DNA of 64,000 bases from Polaromonas sp. AET17H-212 (GCF_002379085.1 NZ_NBZW01000003.1:186001-250000), one strand, 5' to 3'; numbered from the stretch's first letter, positions 21,380 through 30,110 are shown. Numbers and translations: made by a program. Notes: generated from the sequence alone by a model not told the origin.

Positions 21380-21990
21380 CAGCTCTCCCTCAGCGCCAGC
21401 ACGGCGTCACGCGCACGCGCCAGGAAGGCGGCGCGGTCCTCGCCTTCCTGCAGCGCCAGGGGCGCACCGAAGGTGACCGAACACAGAATGGGCACCGGCA
21501 CGACTTCGCCCTTGGGCATGACGCGCTGCACGTTGTTGATCCAGGCCGGCACCAGCACCACCTGCGGAAATTTCTGCGCCAGGTTGTACAGGCCCGACTT
21601 GAAGGCCTGCGGCTCCTCCTGGTTGCCGCGTGTGCCCTCGGGAAACAGGATGATGGAGTCGCCGCTTTCGAGCGCATCGATCAGCGGCTCCAGCGGGTCC
21701 TGGTCGCCGGTCTTGGCGCGGTCCACGTAGATCGCGTTGAACACGGCCGTGGTGAGCCACTGCTTGAACGGCGTTTTGGTCCAGTAGTCCTTGGCGGCGA
21801 TGGGCCGCGTGATGCTGCGCAGCTCGCTGGGCAGGGCGGCCCAGATCAGCACCAGGTCGGCGTGGCTCTGGTGGTTGGCGAAATAAATGCGCTGTTCGGC
21901 CTTGGGCGGGCAGCCCTGCCAGCGTGCCTGCGCGCCGGTCAGCGCACGGATCAGGCCCAGCAGAAACAGGCTCATGATTTTGGCAAGCAT
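21379..21990 (-). CDS. 1-acyl-sn-glycerol-3-phosphate acyltransferase (PlsC family)
   Basis: 203 residues. PlsC-family acyltransferases make phosphatidic acid. The catalytic HX4D block appears as ANHQSHADLVLIW (H, then D four residues on), and the substrate-binding motif is FPEGTRGN. An N-terminal hydrophobic segment anchors it to the membrane. Cotranscribed with the CdsA-like gene. Chain specificity cannot be read from the sequence. Confidence 0.85.
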   Translation of the reverse strand: MLAKIMSLFLLGLIRALTGAQARWQGCPPKAEQRIYFANHQSHADLVLIWAALPSELRSITRPIAAKDYWTKTPFKQWLTTAVFNAIYVDRAKTGDQDPLEPLIDALESGDSIILFPEGTRGNQEEPQAFKSGLYNLAQKFPQVVLVPAWINNVQRVMPKGEVVPVPILCSVTFGAPLALQEGEDRAAFLARARDAVLALRES

Positions 21991-22110
21991 CTATAAGCCC
22001 CCACGCTTGTCGCTTCGCGTACTACGCTGCCCCCCGAGGGGGCCGCTGCGCATGCGGCCCGGCGAAGCCGGTTCCGCAGCCCCGGCTGGTCTGGGACCGC
22101 TATTGTCATT
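21991..22110. repeat. Intergenic repeat with CCCCCCGAGGGGGC core
   Basis: A GC-rich block including CCCCCACGCTTGTCGCTTCG and the hairpin core GCCCCCCGAGGGGGC, then GCGGCCCGGCGAAGCCGG. I recognise this as a type of dispersed intergenic repeat common in Comamonadaceae. The recognition is from memory; only one full copy is in the window. Confidence 0.55.
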
Positions 22111-22151
22111 CCAATGGCTCATGATCTTCGAAGGACGGGCAATTTGCCTGC

Positions 22152-22910
22152 TCATGGAACTTCCACGCCGCCCATGCGCGCGGCGATGGTGGAGGCGCGC
22201 GACGCGAGGTAGCCCGAGCCCGGGCGGGTCTCGAAGTACTTGGGACGCGGCAGCATGACGGCCAGGCGCGCGGCCTCGTAGGCGCTGAGTTTCGAGGCGG
22301 GCTTGCGGAAATAGTGCTGGGCCGCGGCTTCGGCGCCGAACACGCCTTCGCCCCATTCGACATTGTTGAGGTAGATTTCCAGGATGCGCTGCTTGCTCAG
22401 CAGGGCTTCGAGCAGCAGGGTCAGCACCAGCTCCTGGCCCTTGCGCATCAGGGTGCGTTCGCCCGAGAGAAACAGGTTTTTGGCCAACTGCTGGGTGATG
22501 GTGGAGCCGCCCACAATCTTGGGTGGTTTGGCGGCCTTGGCCATGCCCGCCGGCGCGGCGCGGCTGGACAGCCTGCTGGCAGCCTTGTCGGCGCGCTGCT
22601 CGGCCTGGGTGTTTTTCTCCCAAGCCTTTTCGAGGGCTTCCAGGTCCACCCCTTCGTGCTCGATGAAGGTAGCGTCTTCGGACGCGATGACCGCACGCTT
22701 GAGGTTGGCCGGCAGCTCGGCATAAGGCACCCACTGCTGGCGCCATTTGAGCTCGCCCTTTTCCGTGACCAGGCGGTACGCTTCCGAGCGCTGGAAGGCC
22801 GTGGACTGCGGATCCACCACGACCATCAGCGCGATGCGGCCGGCAAAATAGAGCTGCAGCGCCACGGCGGCCAGCAGCACCAGCAGGATCCAGCGCAGCA
22901 CGGCTTTCAT
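22152..22910 (-). CDS. mtgA: Monofunctional peptidoglycan glycosyltransferase MtgA
   Basis: 252 residues. A GT51 glycosyltransferase that polymerises lipid II glycan strands. An N-terminal membrane helix (residues 5-25) precedes the catalytic glutamate in IASEDATFIEHEGVD; GGSTITQQLAKNLFLSGERT and EIYLNNVEWGEGVFGAEAA follow. Compared with the family there are about 30 extra Ala/Lys/Arg-rich residues between AWEKN and GGSTITQQ, a charged insert of unknown purpose. It overlaps the end of aroE by 4 bp. Confidence 0.92.
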   Translation of the reverse strand: MKAVLRWILLVLLAAVALQLYFAGRIALMVVVDPQSTAFQRSEAYRLVTEKGELKWRQQWVPYAELPANLKRAVIASEDATFIEHEGVDLEALEKAWEKNTQAEQRADKAASRLSSRAAPAGMAKAAKPPKIVGGSTITQQLAKNLFLSGERTLMRKGQELVLTLLLEALLSKQRILEIYLNNVEWGEGVFGAEAAAQHYFRKPASKLSAYEAARLAVMLPRPKYFETRPGSGYLASRASTIAARMGGVEVP

Positions 22911-23767
22911 GCCGGGGCCTTGGGCGGTTGCTGCATTTCCCGGAGCACCTGGGCAGAAGGCGGGCGCACGCCGCGCCAGAACAGGAAGGATTCGGCGGCC
23001 TGCTCCACCAGCATGCCGAGACCGTCGCGCGGCACCGCGCCGTGGGCGCGTGCCCAGTCGGTGAACCCCTGGGCAGCCGCGCCATACATCATGTCGTAGG
23101 CCAGCGCGCCGGGTTTGAGCAGGCGTGGGTCCAGCGTGATGGCTGCGCCGCTGAGGCTGCTCGCCGTGGCGTTGATAATCACATCAAAACCGGCCTCCAG
23201 CCCTTGCATCTCCTGCGCCACCAGCTCTGTTTTTTGTAGCAACTGCTGCAGCGAAGGATGGCTGGTGTGGCGCGCCACCAGCTCGACCGCACGCGCGTGC
23301 GTGCGGTTGGCGACCACCAGGCGGCGCGGCCCGGCCGCCAGCAGCGGCCCCAGCACGCCGGCCGCCGCCCCACCGGCGCCGAGCAGCAGCAGGTCACGCC
23401 CGGCCAGCCGGACGCCCGCATTGTTCTGGATGTCATTGACCAGGCCGATGCCGTCGGTGTTGTCGGCCTCGATGCGGCCGGCGTCGAATTTCAGCGTGTT
23501 GGCCGCCTGCGCCAGCTGGGCGCGTTCGGTGGCGCTGGTGGCCAACCGGAAAGCCTCGAACTTGAAGGGCACGGTGACGTTGCAGCCGCGTCCGCCGCTG
23601 TCTATCCATTGCTGCAGCGCCTGGGCGAAGTGGTCCAGCGGCGCCAGCAGCTTGCGGTAGTCCATGGCCTGGCCGGTCAGCTCGGCAAAACGCGCGTGGA
23701 TGGCGGGCGACTTGCTGTGTTCCACCGGGTTGCCGAGGACGCAATAGTGATCCATGGGGCCGCTCAT
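22907..23767 (-). CDS. aroE: Shikimate dehydrogenase AroE
   Basis: 286 residues. Reduces 3-dehydroshikimate to shikimate with NADPH. The substrate site is NPVEHSKSPAIH near the N-terminus, with NVTVPFK and NTDGIGLV; the dinucleotide loop is LLGAGGAAAGVLGPLL and the NADP-selecting NRTHARA follows. Residues 176-192 (LLQKTELVAQ...) come from a dispersed repeat copy and lie between the NADP loop and the INATASSLSG segment. Overlaps mtgA and the TonB-like gene by 4 bp each. Confidence 0.93.
   Translation of the reverse strand: MSGPMDHYCVLGNPVEHSKSPAIHARFAELTGQAMDYRKLLAPLDHFAQALQQWIDSGGRGCNVTVPFKFEAFRLATSATERAQLAQAANTLKFDAGRIEADNTDGIGLVNDIQNNAGVRLAGRDLLLLGAGGAAAGVLGPLLAAGPRRLVVANRTHARAVELVARHTSHPSLQQLLQKTELVAQEMQGLEAGFDVIINATASSLSGAAITLDPRLLKPGALAYDMMYGAAAQGFTDWARAHGAVPRDGLGMLVEQAAESFLFWRGVRPPSAQVLREMQQPPKAPA
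23192..23242 (-). repeat. Dispersed AT-core repeat, copy inside aroE
   Basis: Minus strand: TTGCTACAAAAAACAGAGC, then TGGTGGCGCAGGAG and AAGGGCTGGAGGCC. It is 51 bp, in frame, and encodes aroE residues 176-192. The 18-base TGCTACAAAAAACAGAGC is identical to the copies in murG and murC. Confidence 0.8.
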
Positions 23768-24612
23768 CGCTCAAGGAGCCTGGTTTCCAGCGTCTCGTTG
23801 CTCGCGAACCTGAAACGCGAAACCACCACGATCTGGTCGGCCTTGCGGCGCATGGCCTCGCTGAAACGGTCAAACGGGCCGGTGTTGCGTGCAATGCCCT
23901 GGGCTCGCCGGTCCAGCGTCAGGTTACCCGAGGTTTCGGCCACCTCGGTGGACAGAATGCGGCCGTCGAAGTTCACCGTGAGCACCATGGTGAGTTCGCC
24001 GTACAGTTTTTTGCCGGCCTGCTCGGGAAAGTTCACCGTGCCTTTTTCCTCGATCTTGCGGCGCAGCGTGTCGTAGTACACGGCATACACCTCCTCGCGG
24101 GTGGCGGGGCTGATGTAGCGCTTTTTGGGCCGCGCGTTTTCTTCGTTGATGCGCCGTTCGATTTCCGCCAGGATCTTGATCAGCTGCTTGCGCTTTTCCT
24201 CGCGCTCGGCCTGGGCCGGATCGGCGGACGGCACTTTCGGGTCCGGTGGCGGCATGGCCGCGAGCTGCTTTTTGATCTGTGCCAGCAGCATGGTCTGCTG
24301 CTCCTGCATGGTCTCGACCTTGCGCTGCGCATCTTCGCTGGCGTCGCCCAGTTCGGTCAGCGCCGAAGGCGGCAGCGGACTGGTGGCCCGGCCTTTTTCC
24401 GCCTCGCCGCCACCGGCCAGTGAGGCCTGGGCGATGGCCTTGGCCTGGTCCGGACGTTCGCTGGACTTCGCATTGACGAGGATCACCTCCAGCGGGGTGT
24501 CCTGGAAAATCCGGTTGAAACGTTCCGGATCGACAAAACGCACGGTCAGCAGGACCGCATGGAGGGCGAGCGATACGCCCAGGGCGATTTGCAGGGTGCT
24601 GGGGGACTTCAC
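23764..24612 (-). CDS. TonB-like energy transducer protein
   Basis: 282 residues. One N-terminal membrane helix (about 8-26), a long charged and proline-containing middle (MPPPDPKVPSADP, coiled-coil-like EREEKRKQLIKILAEIERRI), and a C-terminal domain with the TonB-type pattern YGELTMVLTVNFDGRILSTE. TonB C-terminal domains contact outer-membrane receptors. No exbB/exbD or receptor gene is adjacent, so the energised process is unknown. It is the first gene of the aroE-mtgA run. Confidence 0.75.
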   Translation of the reverse strand: MKSPSTLQIALGVSLALHAVLLTVRFVDPERFNRIFQDTPLEVILVNAKSSERPDQAKAIAQASLAGGGEAEKGRATSPLPPSALTELGDASEDAQRKVETMQEQQTMLLAQIKKQLAAMPPPDPKVPSADPAQAEREEKRKQLIKILAEIERRINEENARPKKRYISPATREEVYAVYYDTLRRKIEEKGTVNFPEQAGKKLYGELTMVLTVNFDGRILSTEVAETSGNLTLDRRAQGIARNTGPFDRFSEAMRRKADQIVVVSRFRFASNETLETRLLER

Positions 24613-24630
24613 AGGAGGGGATTATCGGGG

Positions 24631-26694
24631 CTAAGCTGCCGCGGTGGCGGCGGCGGCATCGTCGGCCGGCTCGTTCAGATCAACGGCGATCGAGATCGGA
24701 CCAGCGGCGATTTCCGATTCGTTGTCTTCCTCGGCCACCTGCTCGGCAGCGGCTTCGTCCACCACGGCGTCCAGGCGCTCGAGCACCGTGCTGTGGATGT
24801 CGAGCGTGATCTCGTCGATGTCGCCCAGGCGGATGCGCACCTTCGCGCCGCGCGGCAGCCCCTGGGCCCCGGCGGCGGGCAACACCAGCGGCAGGTCGTC
24901 GGCGCGCACCAGGTTGTCCTTGAAGGCCGTCGCCGTGAGCTCGGTGATCTGGTTCTGCTGCAGGTATTTGAGTGTCCAGTAACGCTCGATGCCGGCCTGG
25001 AAAGCGTTGTAGGCGCTGTAGGCGCCATCAAAGCCCGAGATGATGGAAAACAGCTCCGCGTCTTTCGGCTTGAACGGTGCGGCCAGCGCGGCCGTGCGGC
25101 CGTGTTTGACGCAGGCGATGATCTGCCACTGGTTGACCAGATCGGTGTAGCGGCGCAGCGGCGAGGTGGCCCAGGCGTAACTCTTGACGCCGATGCCGGC
25201 ATGCGGCAGGGCCTTGGTGCCCATGCGCACCTTGACACCCGGCAGCAGGCTGGCCTGGCTGCGGTAAATGCCGGGCACGCCATGTGTGGCCATCCATTCG
25301 CCCCAGGTGCTGTTGGCCAGGATCATGGCCTCGGCGACGATCAGGTCCAGCGGCGCGCCGCGTTTGCGGATGCTGATGCTGACCGTCTCGTTGCCTTCCG
25401 GCTCCTTGCCCGGGGCAATGTCGAGCGAGAAGTTGTAGTCGGGCCGGTTGAAGTTTTCCGGCTTGCCGCGCACCACCTCGCGCTGGGCCTTCAGGTGCAG
25501 GGCCAGCCGGTGCAAAAAGGCCAGCTCCACGCCCCAGGTGACGCCGGCGGGCGGCGCGGCCTGCGCCGCTTCGAAGAAGGCTTCGTTGAAGGTGTCGTCC
25601 AACTGGTCGTGGCGCAGGTTGCTCACGATGGGCACCTGCTCCAGCCGCGTCACCGACTCACGGATCGCCAGCGTGGCTTCGTCGAACGTCACATACAGCG
25701 ACAGGGCCGGGCAGTTGCGCCCTTCCTGCAGGGTGTAGCTCTGCACCACCTCATCGGGCAGCATGGTCAGCTTGTAACCCGGCATGTACACCGTGGACAG
25801 GCGTGCGCGCCCGACGGCGTCGACCGGGCTGCCCGGCAACACCGCCAGCCCCGGCGCGGCAATGTGGATGCCCAGCGTGACCGTGCCGCTGCCCAGGCCC
25901 TGCACCGACAGCGCATCGTCAATTTCGGTGGTGCTGGAATCGTCGATGGAAAACGCCCGGACGTCCGCAAGCGGCAACTCGTCGCTGATGGCGGGCGCCT
26001 GCACGGCCGGAAAACCCGTGCCTTTCGGGAAGTTTTCAAACAGGAAACGTTTCCAGTGGAACTGGTAGGGCGAGGCGATCGCGCCTGATTGCTGCAGCAG
26101 GTCCAGCGGCGCCTTGTGCGCCGAGCGCGAGGCCTCGACCACCGCCTTGTATTCGGGGCTGTTCTTGTCCGGCTTGAAGAGGATCTTGTAGAGCTGCTCG
26201 CGCACTGGCGCCGGGCACTGGCCCTGGACGAGCTCTTCGGCCCAGGCGCTGATTTGCGCAATCACCTGTTTTTTCTTCTCGATGGCCACCAGCGCCTGCT
26301 GGAGAATCTCGCCCGGCGCCTTGCGAAAGCGTCCCTTGCCGGCGCGGCGGAAGTAATGCGGCGCCTCGAACAGGCGGAACAGGGCGGCGGCCTGCTGCTC
26401 GATGGAAGCCGGTTTGGCCGGGTCGGCGCTGAAGTAGTCGCGCGCCAGGTCGGCAAAGCCGAATTCCTCGTCGCTCGCGAATTCCCAGGCCAGGTCCAGC
26501 TCGATTTCCGCGCTCAGGCGCTGGCCGGCGGCGACCAGCTCGGCCGGCGCGGGTTTTTCAAATTTCAGCAGCGCGTTGGCCGCCTTGACCTTGACCCGTT
26601 TGCCCGAGTCGAGCTCCACCTGCAGCGAGGTATCGGCTTCGGACAAGATGCGGCCGGCCAGAAACTTGCCGGCCTCTTCAAACAATACAAACAA
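24631..26694 (-). CDS. RNase II-family exoribonuclease (RNB domain)
   Basis: 687 residues. RNB enzymes degrade RNA 3' to 5'. The catalytic core shows FSIDDSSTTEIDDALSV with clustered aspartates, then GIHIAAPG, and later RRYTDLVNQWQI, all typical of the family. An N-terminal region of about 200 residues has a beta-barrel-like start rather than clear cold-shock domains, and the acidic C-terminus could hold a degenerate S1 domain. Closer to beta-proteobacterial RNase II-like proteins than to RNase R in size. No partner operon is evident. Confidence 0.85.
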   Translation of the reverse strand: MFVLFEEAGKFLAGRILSEADTSLQVELDSGKRVKVKAANALLKFEKPAPAELVAAGQRLSAEIELDLAWEFASDEEFGFADLARDYFSADPAKPASIEQQAAALFRLFEAPHYFRRAGKGRFRKAPGEILQQALVAIEKKKQVIAQISAWAEELVQGQCPAPVREQLYKILFKPDKNSPEYKAVVEASRSAHKAPLDLLQQSGAIASPYQFHWKRFLFENFPKGTGFPAVQAPAISDELPLADVRAFSIDDSSTTEIDDALSVQGLGSGTVTLGIHIAAPGLAVLPGSPVDAVGRARLSTVYMPGYKLTMLPDEVVQSYTLQEGRNCPALSLYVTFDEATLAIRESVTRLEQVPIVSNLRHDQLDDTFNEAFFEAAQAAPPAGVTWGVELAFLHRLALHLKAQREVVRGKPENFNRPDYNFSLDIAPGKEPEGNETVSISIRKRGAPLDLIVAEAMILANSTWGEWMATHGVPGIYRSQASLLPGVKVRMGTKALPHAGIGVKSYAWATSPLRRYTDLVNQWQIIACVKHGRTAALAAPFKPKDAELFSIISGFDGAYSAYNAFQAGIERYWTLKYLQQNQITELTATAFKDNLVRADDLPLVLPAAGAQGLPRGAKVRIRLGDIDEITLDIHSTVLERLDAVVDEAAAEQVAEEDNESEIAAGPISIAVDLNEPADDAAAATAAA

Positions 26695-26748
26695 AACGAC
26701 ATCCTTTGGTAACTTCTCTTAGTGTAATCAGCCGCCCGCGGGCCGGCC

Positions 26749-27333
26749 TCAGGCGAGTTCCAGGAAGTTCATCAGTTCCGGCAGGTGGCGCGCGAAGTCG
26801 CTGATGGCGTGGTCGCCGCCTTCGAGCAGCCGGATCTGCGCGCCGGGATAGCGGCCGGCCATTTCGCGCCAGTCCAGCACCTCGTCGCCCTTGGCGATGA
26901 GGGCGAAGTAGTTTTCCGGCCGGGCCACGGGACCGTGCGCCAGGGCGCGCAGCTCATCCACAAACCGCGGTTCGAAGAAAAAGCGTTCGTTCGGGTCGTG
27001 CCAGGCGGTCTGCTCGCCGATGTACTTCGCCAGGTCGCGCGCCGGATTCACCGCCGGGTTCAGCAGCACGGCCCTGCAGCCGCAGGTTTCGGCCACATGC
27101 GTCGCGTAAAAACCGCCCAGCGACGAACCCATCACCGCCATGCTGTCACGCGGCCAGCCGGCGATGCCCTGGCGCACCCTCTCCATCGCTTCCCGCGGTG
27201 AGGGCGGCAGTTGCGGACACCACCAGACCACCCCGGGGTGGTGGGCTTGCATCCACGCGGCGACCTGCCGGGCCTTGGCGGACTGGGGGGAGGAGCGGAA
27301 GCCGTGGAGGTAGAGGAGGTGGGTGGTGGGCAT
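26749..27333 (-). CDS. YqiA-type alpha/beta-hydrolase (esterase)
   Basis: 194 residues. A small serine esterase of the YqiA/UPF0227 kind: LYLHGFRSSPQS near the N-terminus, the nucleophile elbow GSSLGGF, the acid in AKGDEVLDW and the catalytic histidine in GGDHAISDF. The natural substrate is unknown. It stands alone upstream of the RNase gene. Confidence 0.85.
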   Translation of the reverse strand: MPTTHLLYLHGFRSSPQSAKARQVAAWMQAHHPGVVWWCPQLPPSPREAMERVRQGIAGWPRDSMAVMGSSLGGFYATHVAETCGCRAVLLNPAVNPARDLAKYIGEQTAWHDPNERFFFEPRFVDELRALAHGPVARPENYFALIAKGDEVLDWREMAGRYPGAQIRLLEGGDHAISDFARHLPELMNFLELA

Positions 27334-27401
27334 GGGGCTATGGTAAATCCCTCTGTATTCCTTTGCGTCCTTTTATGGCGGCCGGCTGCCGTAGATTATT
27401 T

Positions 27402-27461
27402 GGATGAAAAGTGGCTGCAGCCCTTGTTGTATGAGCGCAGACAGCTATTGAATTAATAGCG
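27402..27461 (-). repeat. Dispersed AT-core repeat in the rodA upstream gap
   Basis: Minus strand: GCTATTAATTCAATAGC hairpin core, TGTCTGCGCTCATACAAC, then AAGGGCTGCAGCC. This intergenic copy shows the symmetric form of the core. Confidence 0.85.
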
Positions 27462-27469
27462 TTTCGATA

Positions 27470-27900
27470 CACCGTTCGGACTGAGCCTGTCGACGCCGCC
27501 TTTGTGTCCGGTCTATACACGTCGCCAAAAAGAAAGTCACCAAAGAAAAGGCGACCCGATGGTCTGGGTCCCTCCGCTTCGCTGCGGGCAGCCTCCGGTG
27601 CTCGCCGAAAGTGGGGTCGAGCTCGAACTCGCTACGCTCAGACAATCGCTCGCCCTGATCCACTTTCGGCTGCGCTCCTCGGCCCAGCCCGACGGGTGGG
27701 GAACAAATTCGGGTGCGGGGAGTCCTGACGCGCGCAGCGCGTCAGGACGGAGTCAACAGACAGTCATGTTTGCACGCGAGTGCAGCACACGTTGCCAAAT
27801 GAAGCTCCCCGCCATCGCCCAGCGGGGCGAGGGAGGGGCGGGGGGAGGGAGTGGGGAGTCACCCCTACTGCCCAGTGCGAACCTCAGCCGCAGCGTGATG
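27470..27900. repeat. Repeat-rich non-coding gap upstream of rodA
   Basis: About 430 bp without a believable gene. It includes AAAGAAAGTCACCAAAGAAA, CTCCGCTTCGCTGCGGGC and further GC-rich dyads. I recognise this composite block as widespread non-coding repeat DNA in proteobacteria that is often mis-called as short proteins. Open frames here have no family features. The rodA promoter may lie near 27910-27950 but is not identifiable. Confidence 0.55.
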
Positions 27901-27958
27901 CCGGGTTAACTTGAATTCGAGAACCCCGCCGGCACCAGCTGGCAGATAATCCTTCCTC

Positions 27959-29113
27959 ATGTCCGCCGTTTTCGACAAACCTTCTCTTTTCCAGCGCGCC
28001 GCCCCGATGTTCCAGGGCTTTGACGGCCCGCTGGCGTTTGCCGTTTTCCTGCTGGCCAGCGCCGGCCTGATGATCATGTATTCGTCCGGCTTTGACCACG
28101 GCACCCGTTTCGTGGACCACGGCCGCAACATGCTGATTGCCGGGGGCATCATGTTTGTCGTGGCGCAGATCCCGCCACAGCGCCTGATGGCGTTTGCCGT
28201 GCCCCTGTATGTGCTGGGCGTGGCCCTGCTGGTGGCCGTGGCGATTTTTGGCATCACGAAAAAAGGCGCGAAACGCTGGATCAACCTGGGCATCGTGATC
28301 CAGCCCAGCGAAATCCTGAAAATTGCGATGCCGCTGATGCTGGCCTGGTGGTTCCAGAAACGCGAGGGCCAGTTGCGCCCGCTCGACTACCTGGTCGCCG
28401 GTTTGCTGCTGGTGGTGCCGGTCGGCCTGATCATGAAGCAGCCGGACCTGGGCACCTCGCTGCTGGTGCTGGCGGCCGGCCTGGCGGTGATCTTTTTTGC
28501 CGGGTTGAGCTGGAAGCTGATTGCACCGCCGGTGCTGCTGGGGCTGGCTGGGGTTTTCCTGGTGGTCTGGTTCGAGCCGCAGCTGTGCGCCGACGGCGTG
28601 CGCTGGCCGGTGCTGCACGACTACCAGCAGCAGCGCATCTGCACGCTGCTCGACCCGACGCGGGACCCGCTGGGCAAGGGCTTTCACATCATCCAGGGCA
28701 TGATCGCCATCGGCTCGGGCGGGGTGTTTGGCAAGGGCTTCATGCAGGGCACGCAAACCCACCTGGAGTTCATCCCCGAACGCACCACCGACTTCATTTT
28801 TGCCGCCTACTCCGAGGAGTTCGGGCTGGTCGGCAACCTGCTGCTGATCGCCGGTTTCATTTTCCTGATCTTTCGCGGCCTGGTGATTGCGCTGGAGGCA
28901 CCCACACTGTTCGCCCGCCTGCTCGCCGGTGCGGTCACCATGATCTTTTTCACCTACGCCTTCGTCAACATGGGCATGGTCAGCGGCATCCTGCCGGTGG
29001 TGGGCGTGCCGCTGCCCTTCATCAGTTACGGCGGCACGGCCATGGTGACCCTCGGGTTGGCGGTGGGCATCCTGATGTCGATTTCCAAGGCCAAACGGCT
29101 GGTGCAGTCATGA
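27959..29113 (+). CDS. rodA: Rod-shape peptidoglycan polymerase RodA (SEDS family)
   Basis: 384 residues, about ten membrane helices. RodA polymerises lipid II during elongation with PBP2. Motifs are GAKRWINLG, QPSEILKIAMPLMLAW, the catalytic-loop region GKGFHIIQGMIAIGSGG and FIPERTTDFIFA, and LPFISYGGTAMV. No mrdA (PBP2) gene is seen beside it in the 27,334-27,958 gap, which is unusual because rodA commonly follows mrdA. Confidence 0.94.
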   Translation: MSAVFDKPSLFQRAAPMFQGFDGPLAFAVFLLASAGLMIMYSSGFDHGTRFVDHGRNMLIAGGIMFVVAQIPPQRLMAFAVPLYVLGVALLVAVAIFGITKKGAKRWINLGIVIQPSEILKIAMPLMLAWWFQKREGQLRPLDYLVAGLLLVVPVGLIMKQPDLGTSLLVLAAGLAVIFFAGLSWKLIAPPVLLGLAGVFLVVWFEPQLCADGVRWPVLHDYQQQRICTLLDPTRDPLGKGFHIIQGMIAIGSGGVFGKGFMQGTQTHLEFIPERTTDFIFAAYSEEFGLVGNLLLIAGFIFLIFRGLVIALEAPTLFARLLAGAVTMIFFTYAFVNMGMVSGILPVVGVPLPFISYGGTAMVTLGLAVGILMSISKAKRLVQS

Positions 29114-29117
29114 GCCC

Positions 29118-29151
29118 GGTGGCGAGGGGCCCCGCTCAGCGGGGATCGACA
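29118..29151 (+). repeat. Hairpin repeat shared with the region after ftsW
   Basis: GGCGAGGGGCCCC, hairpin CCCCGC/GCGGGG, then GGGGATCGACA, directly after the rodA stop. It matches the element after ftsW at 11384-11417, with compensating changes in the stem. Confidence 0.6.
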
Positions 29152-29222
29152 AGGCGAAGGACTGCGGGGACGCCGAAGCCCGGGAATGGGTTTCTCGATC
29201 AAGCCGATGAGGCGTCGAGTTG

Positions 29223-30101
29223 ATGTCTTCCGTCAACCCGGTCACTATCATCGGCATCGGCAACATGGGCGGCGCCATGGCGGCCAACCTCCTTTCCCGG
29301 GGCTGGGCCGTGCAGGTCTGCGACATCGACCCTGTGAAAGTCGCCGATCTGGAAGAAAAAGGGGCTTCAGCCATTTCTGCACCTGCGCAGGCAGCTATCA
29401 ATTCGGTAGCATTTATTGTCTGCGTGGTGGATGCCACACAGACCGACGCCGTGTTGTTCGGCGCGGACGGCCTGGCCCGCATGCTGCAGCCGGGGCACAC
29501 CGTGGTGTTGTGCCCGACGATCTCACCGCAGGATGTCGAGGCTTTTGCGGACCGGCTGGCGGCGCTGGGGGTGCACACGGTGGACGCGCCCATGTCGGGC
29601 GGCCCGGCGCGTGCGCGGGATGGCTCCATGAGCCTGATGGTCGCCTGCGCACCGGCCGTGTATGAACATCAGGCGGACTTGCTGCAGGCGCTGTCGGCCA
29701 AGGTCTTTCGCATCAGCGACCAGGCTGGCGACGGGGCCCGCACCAAGCTGGTCAACAACCTGCTGGCCGGCATCAACCTGGTCGGGGCGGCCGAGGTGCT
29801 GGCCCTGGCCGGGCGCCTGGGCCTGGACCCGGGGCGGACCCTGGACGTCATCGAGCAGTCCAGCGGCCAGAGCTGGATAGGCTCCGACCGCATGCGCCGC
29901 GCCATTGCCGGCGACTATGCGCCACGCGCGCATGTGACGCTGCTCGAAAAAGACACCCGCCTGGCGGTGGAAGCGGCCCGGGCCGCCGGTTTCGAGGGGC
30001 CGCTGGGCGCGCGCGCCAGCGAAGTGTTTGCCCAGGCACATAGCGCGGGGCTGGCCGCGCTCGATGACGCGGCCATTTTCAAATACCTGGCGGACCGTTA
30101 G
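29223..30101 (+). CDS. NAD-binding beta-hydroxyacid dehydrogenase-like protein
   Basis: About 292 residues. Member of the 6-phosphogluconate/3-hydroxyisobutyrate dehydrogenase family. N-terminal Rossmann loop IIGIGNMGGAMAANLLSRG, substrate motif DAPMSGGPARARDGSMSLM, catalytic lysine in TKLVNNLLAGINL, and the C-terminal KDTRLAVEAARAAGF. It resembles L-threonate-type dehydrogenases; the substrate is unknown. Residues around EEKGASAISAPAQAAINSV are encoded by a dispersed repeat copy on the opposite strand. An upstream TTG adds one residue. Confidence 0.82.
   Translation: MSSVNPVTIIGIGNMGGAMAANLLSRGWAVQVCDIDPVKVADLEEKGASAISAPAQAAINSVAFIVCVVDATQTDAVLFGADGLARMLQPGHTVVLCPTISPQDVEAFADRLAALGVHTVDAPMSGGPARARDGSMSLMVACAPAVYEHQADLLQALSAKVFRISDQAGDGARTKLVNNLLAGINLVGAAEVLALAGRLGLDPGRTLDVIEQSSGQSWIGSDRMRRAIAGDYAPRAHVTLLEKDTRLAVEAARAAGFEGPLGARASEVFAQAHSAGLAALDDAAIFKYLADR
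29352..29413 (-). repeat. Dispersed AT-core repeat, copy inside the dehydrogenase gene
   Basis: Minus strand: AATGCTACCGAATTGATAGC, TGCCTGCGCAGG, then GGCTGAAGCCCC. It lies antisense within the coding region, in frame, between the Rossmann loop and the CVVDATQTD segment, without obviously lengthening the protein. Confidence 0.75.
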
Positions 30102-30110
30102 ACCGGACCG

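Noticed and set aside
24559..26088. Plus-strand open frame of 509 codons opposite the RNase II-type gene
   Set aside because: His/Arg/Gly-rich composition typical of an antisense reading of a GC-rich gene; no family features.
27502..27909. Short frames in the rodA upstream gap (such as one with QKESHQRKGDP)
   Set aside because: They follow a widespread non-coding repeat and lack coding features.
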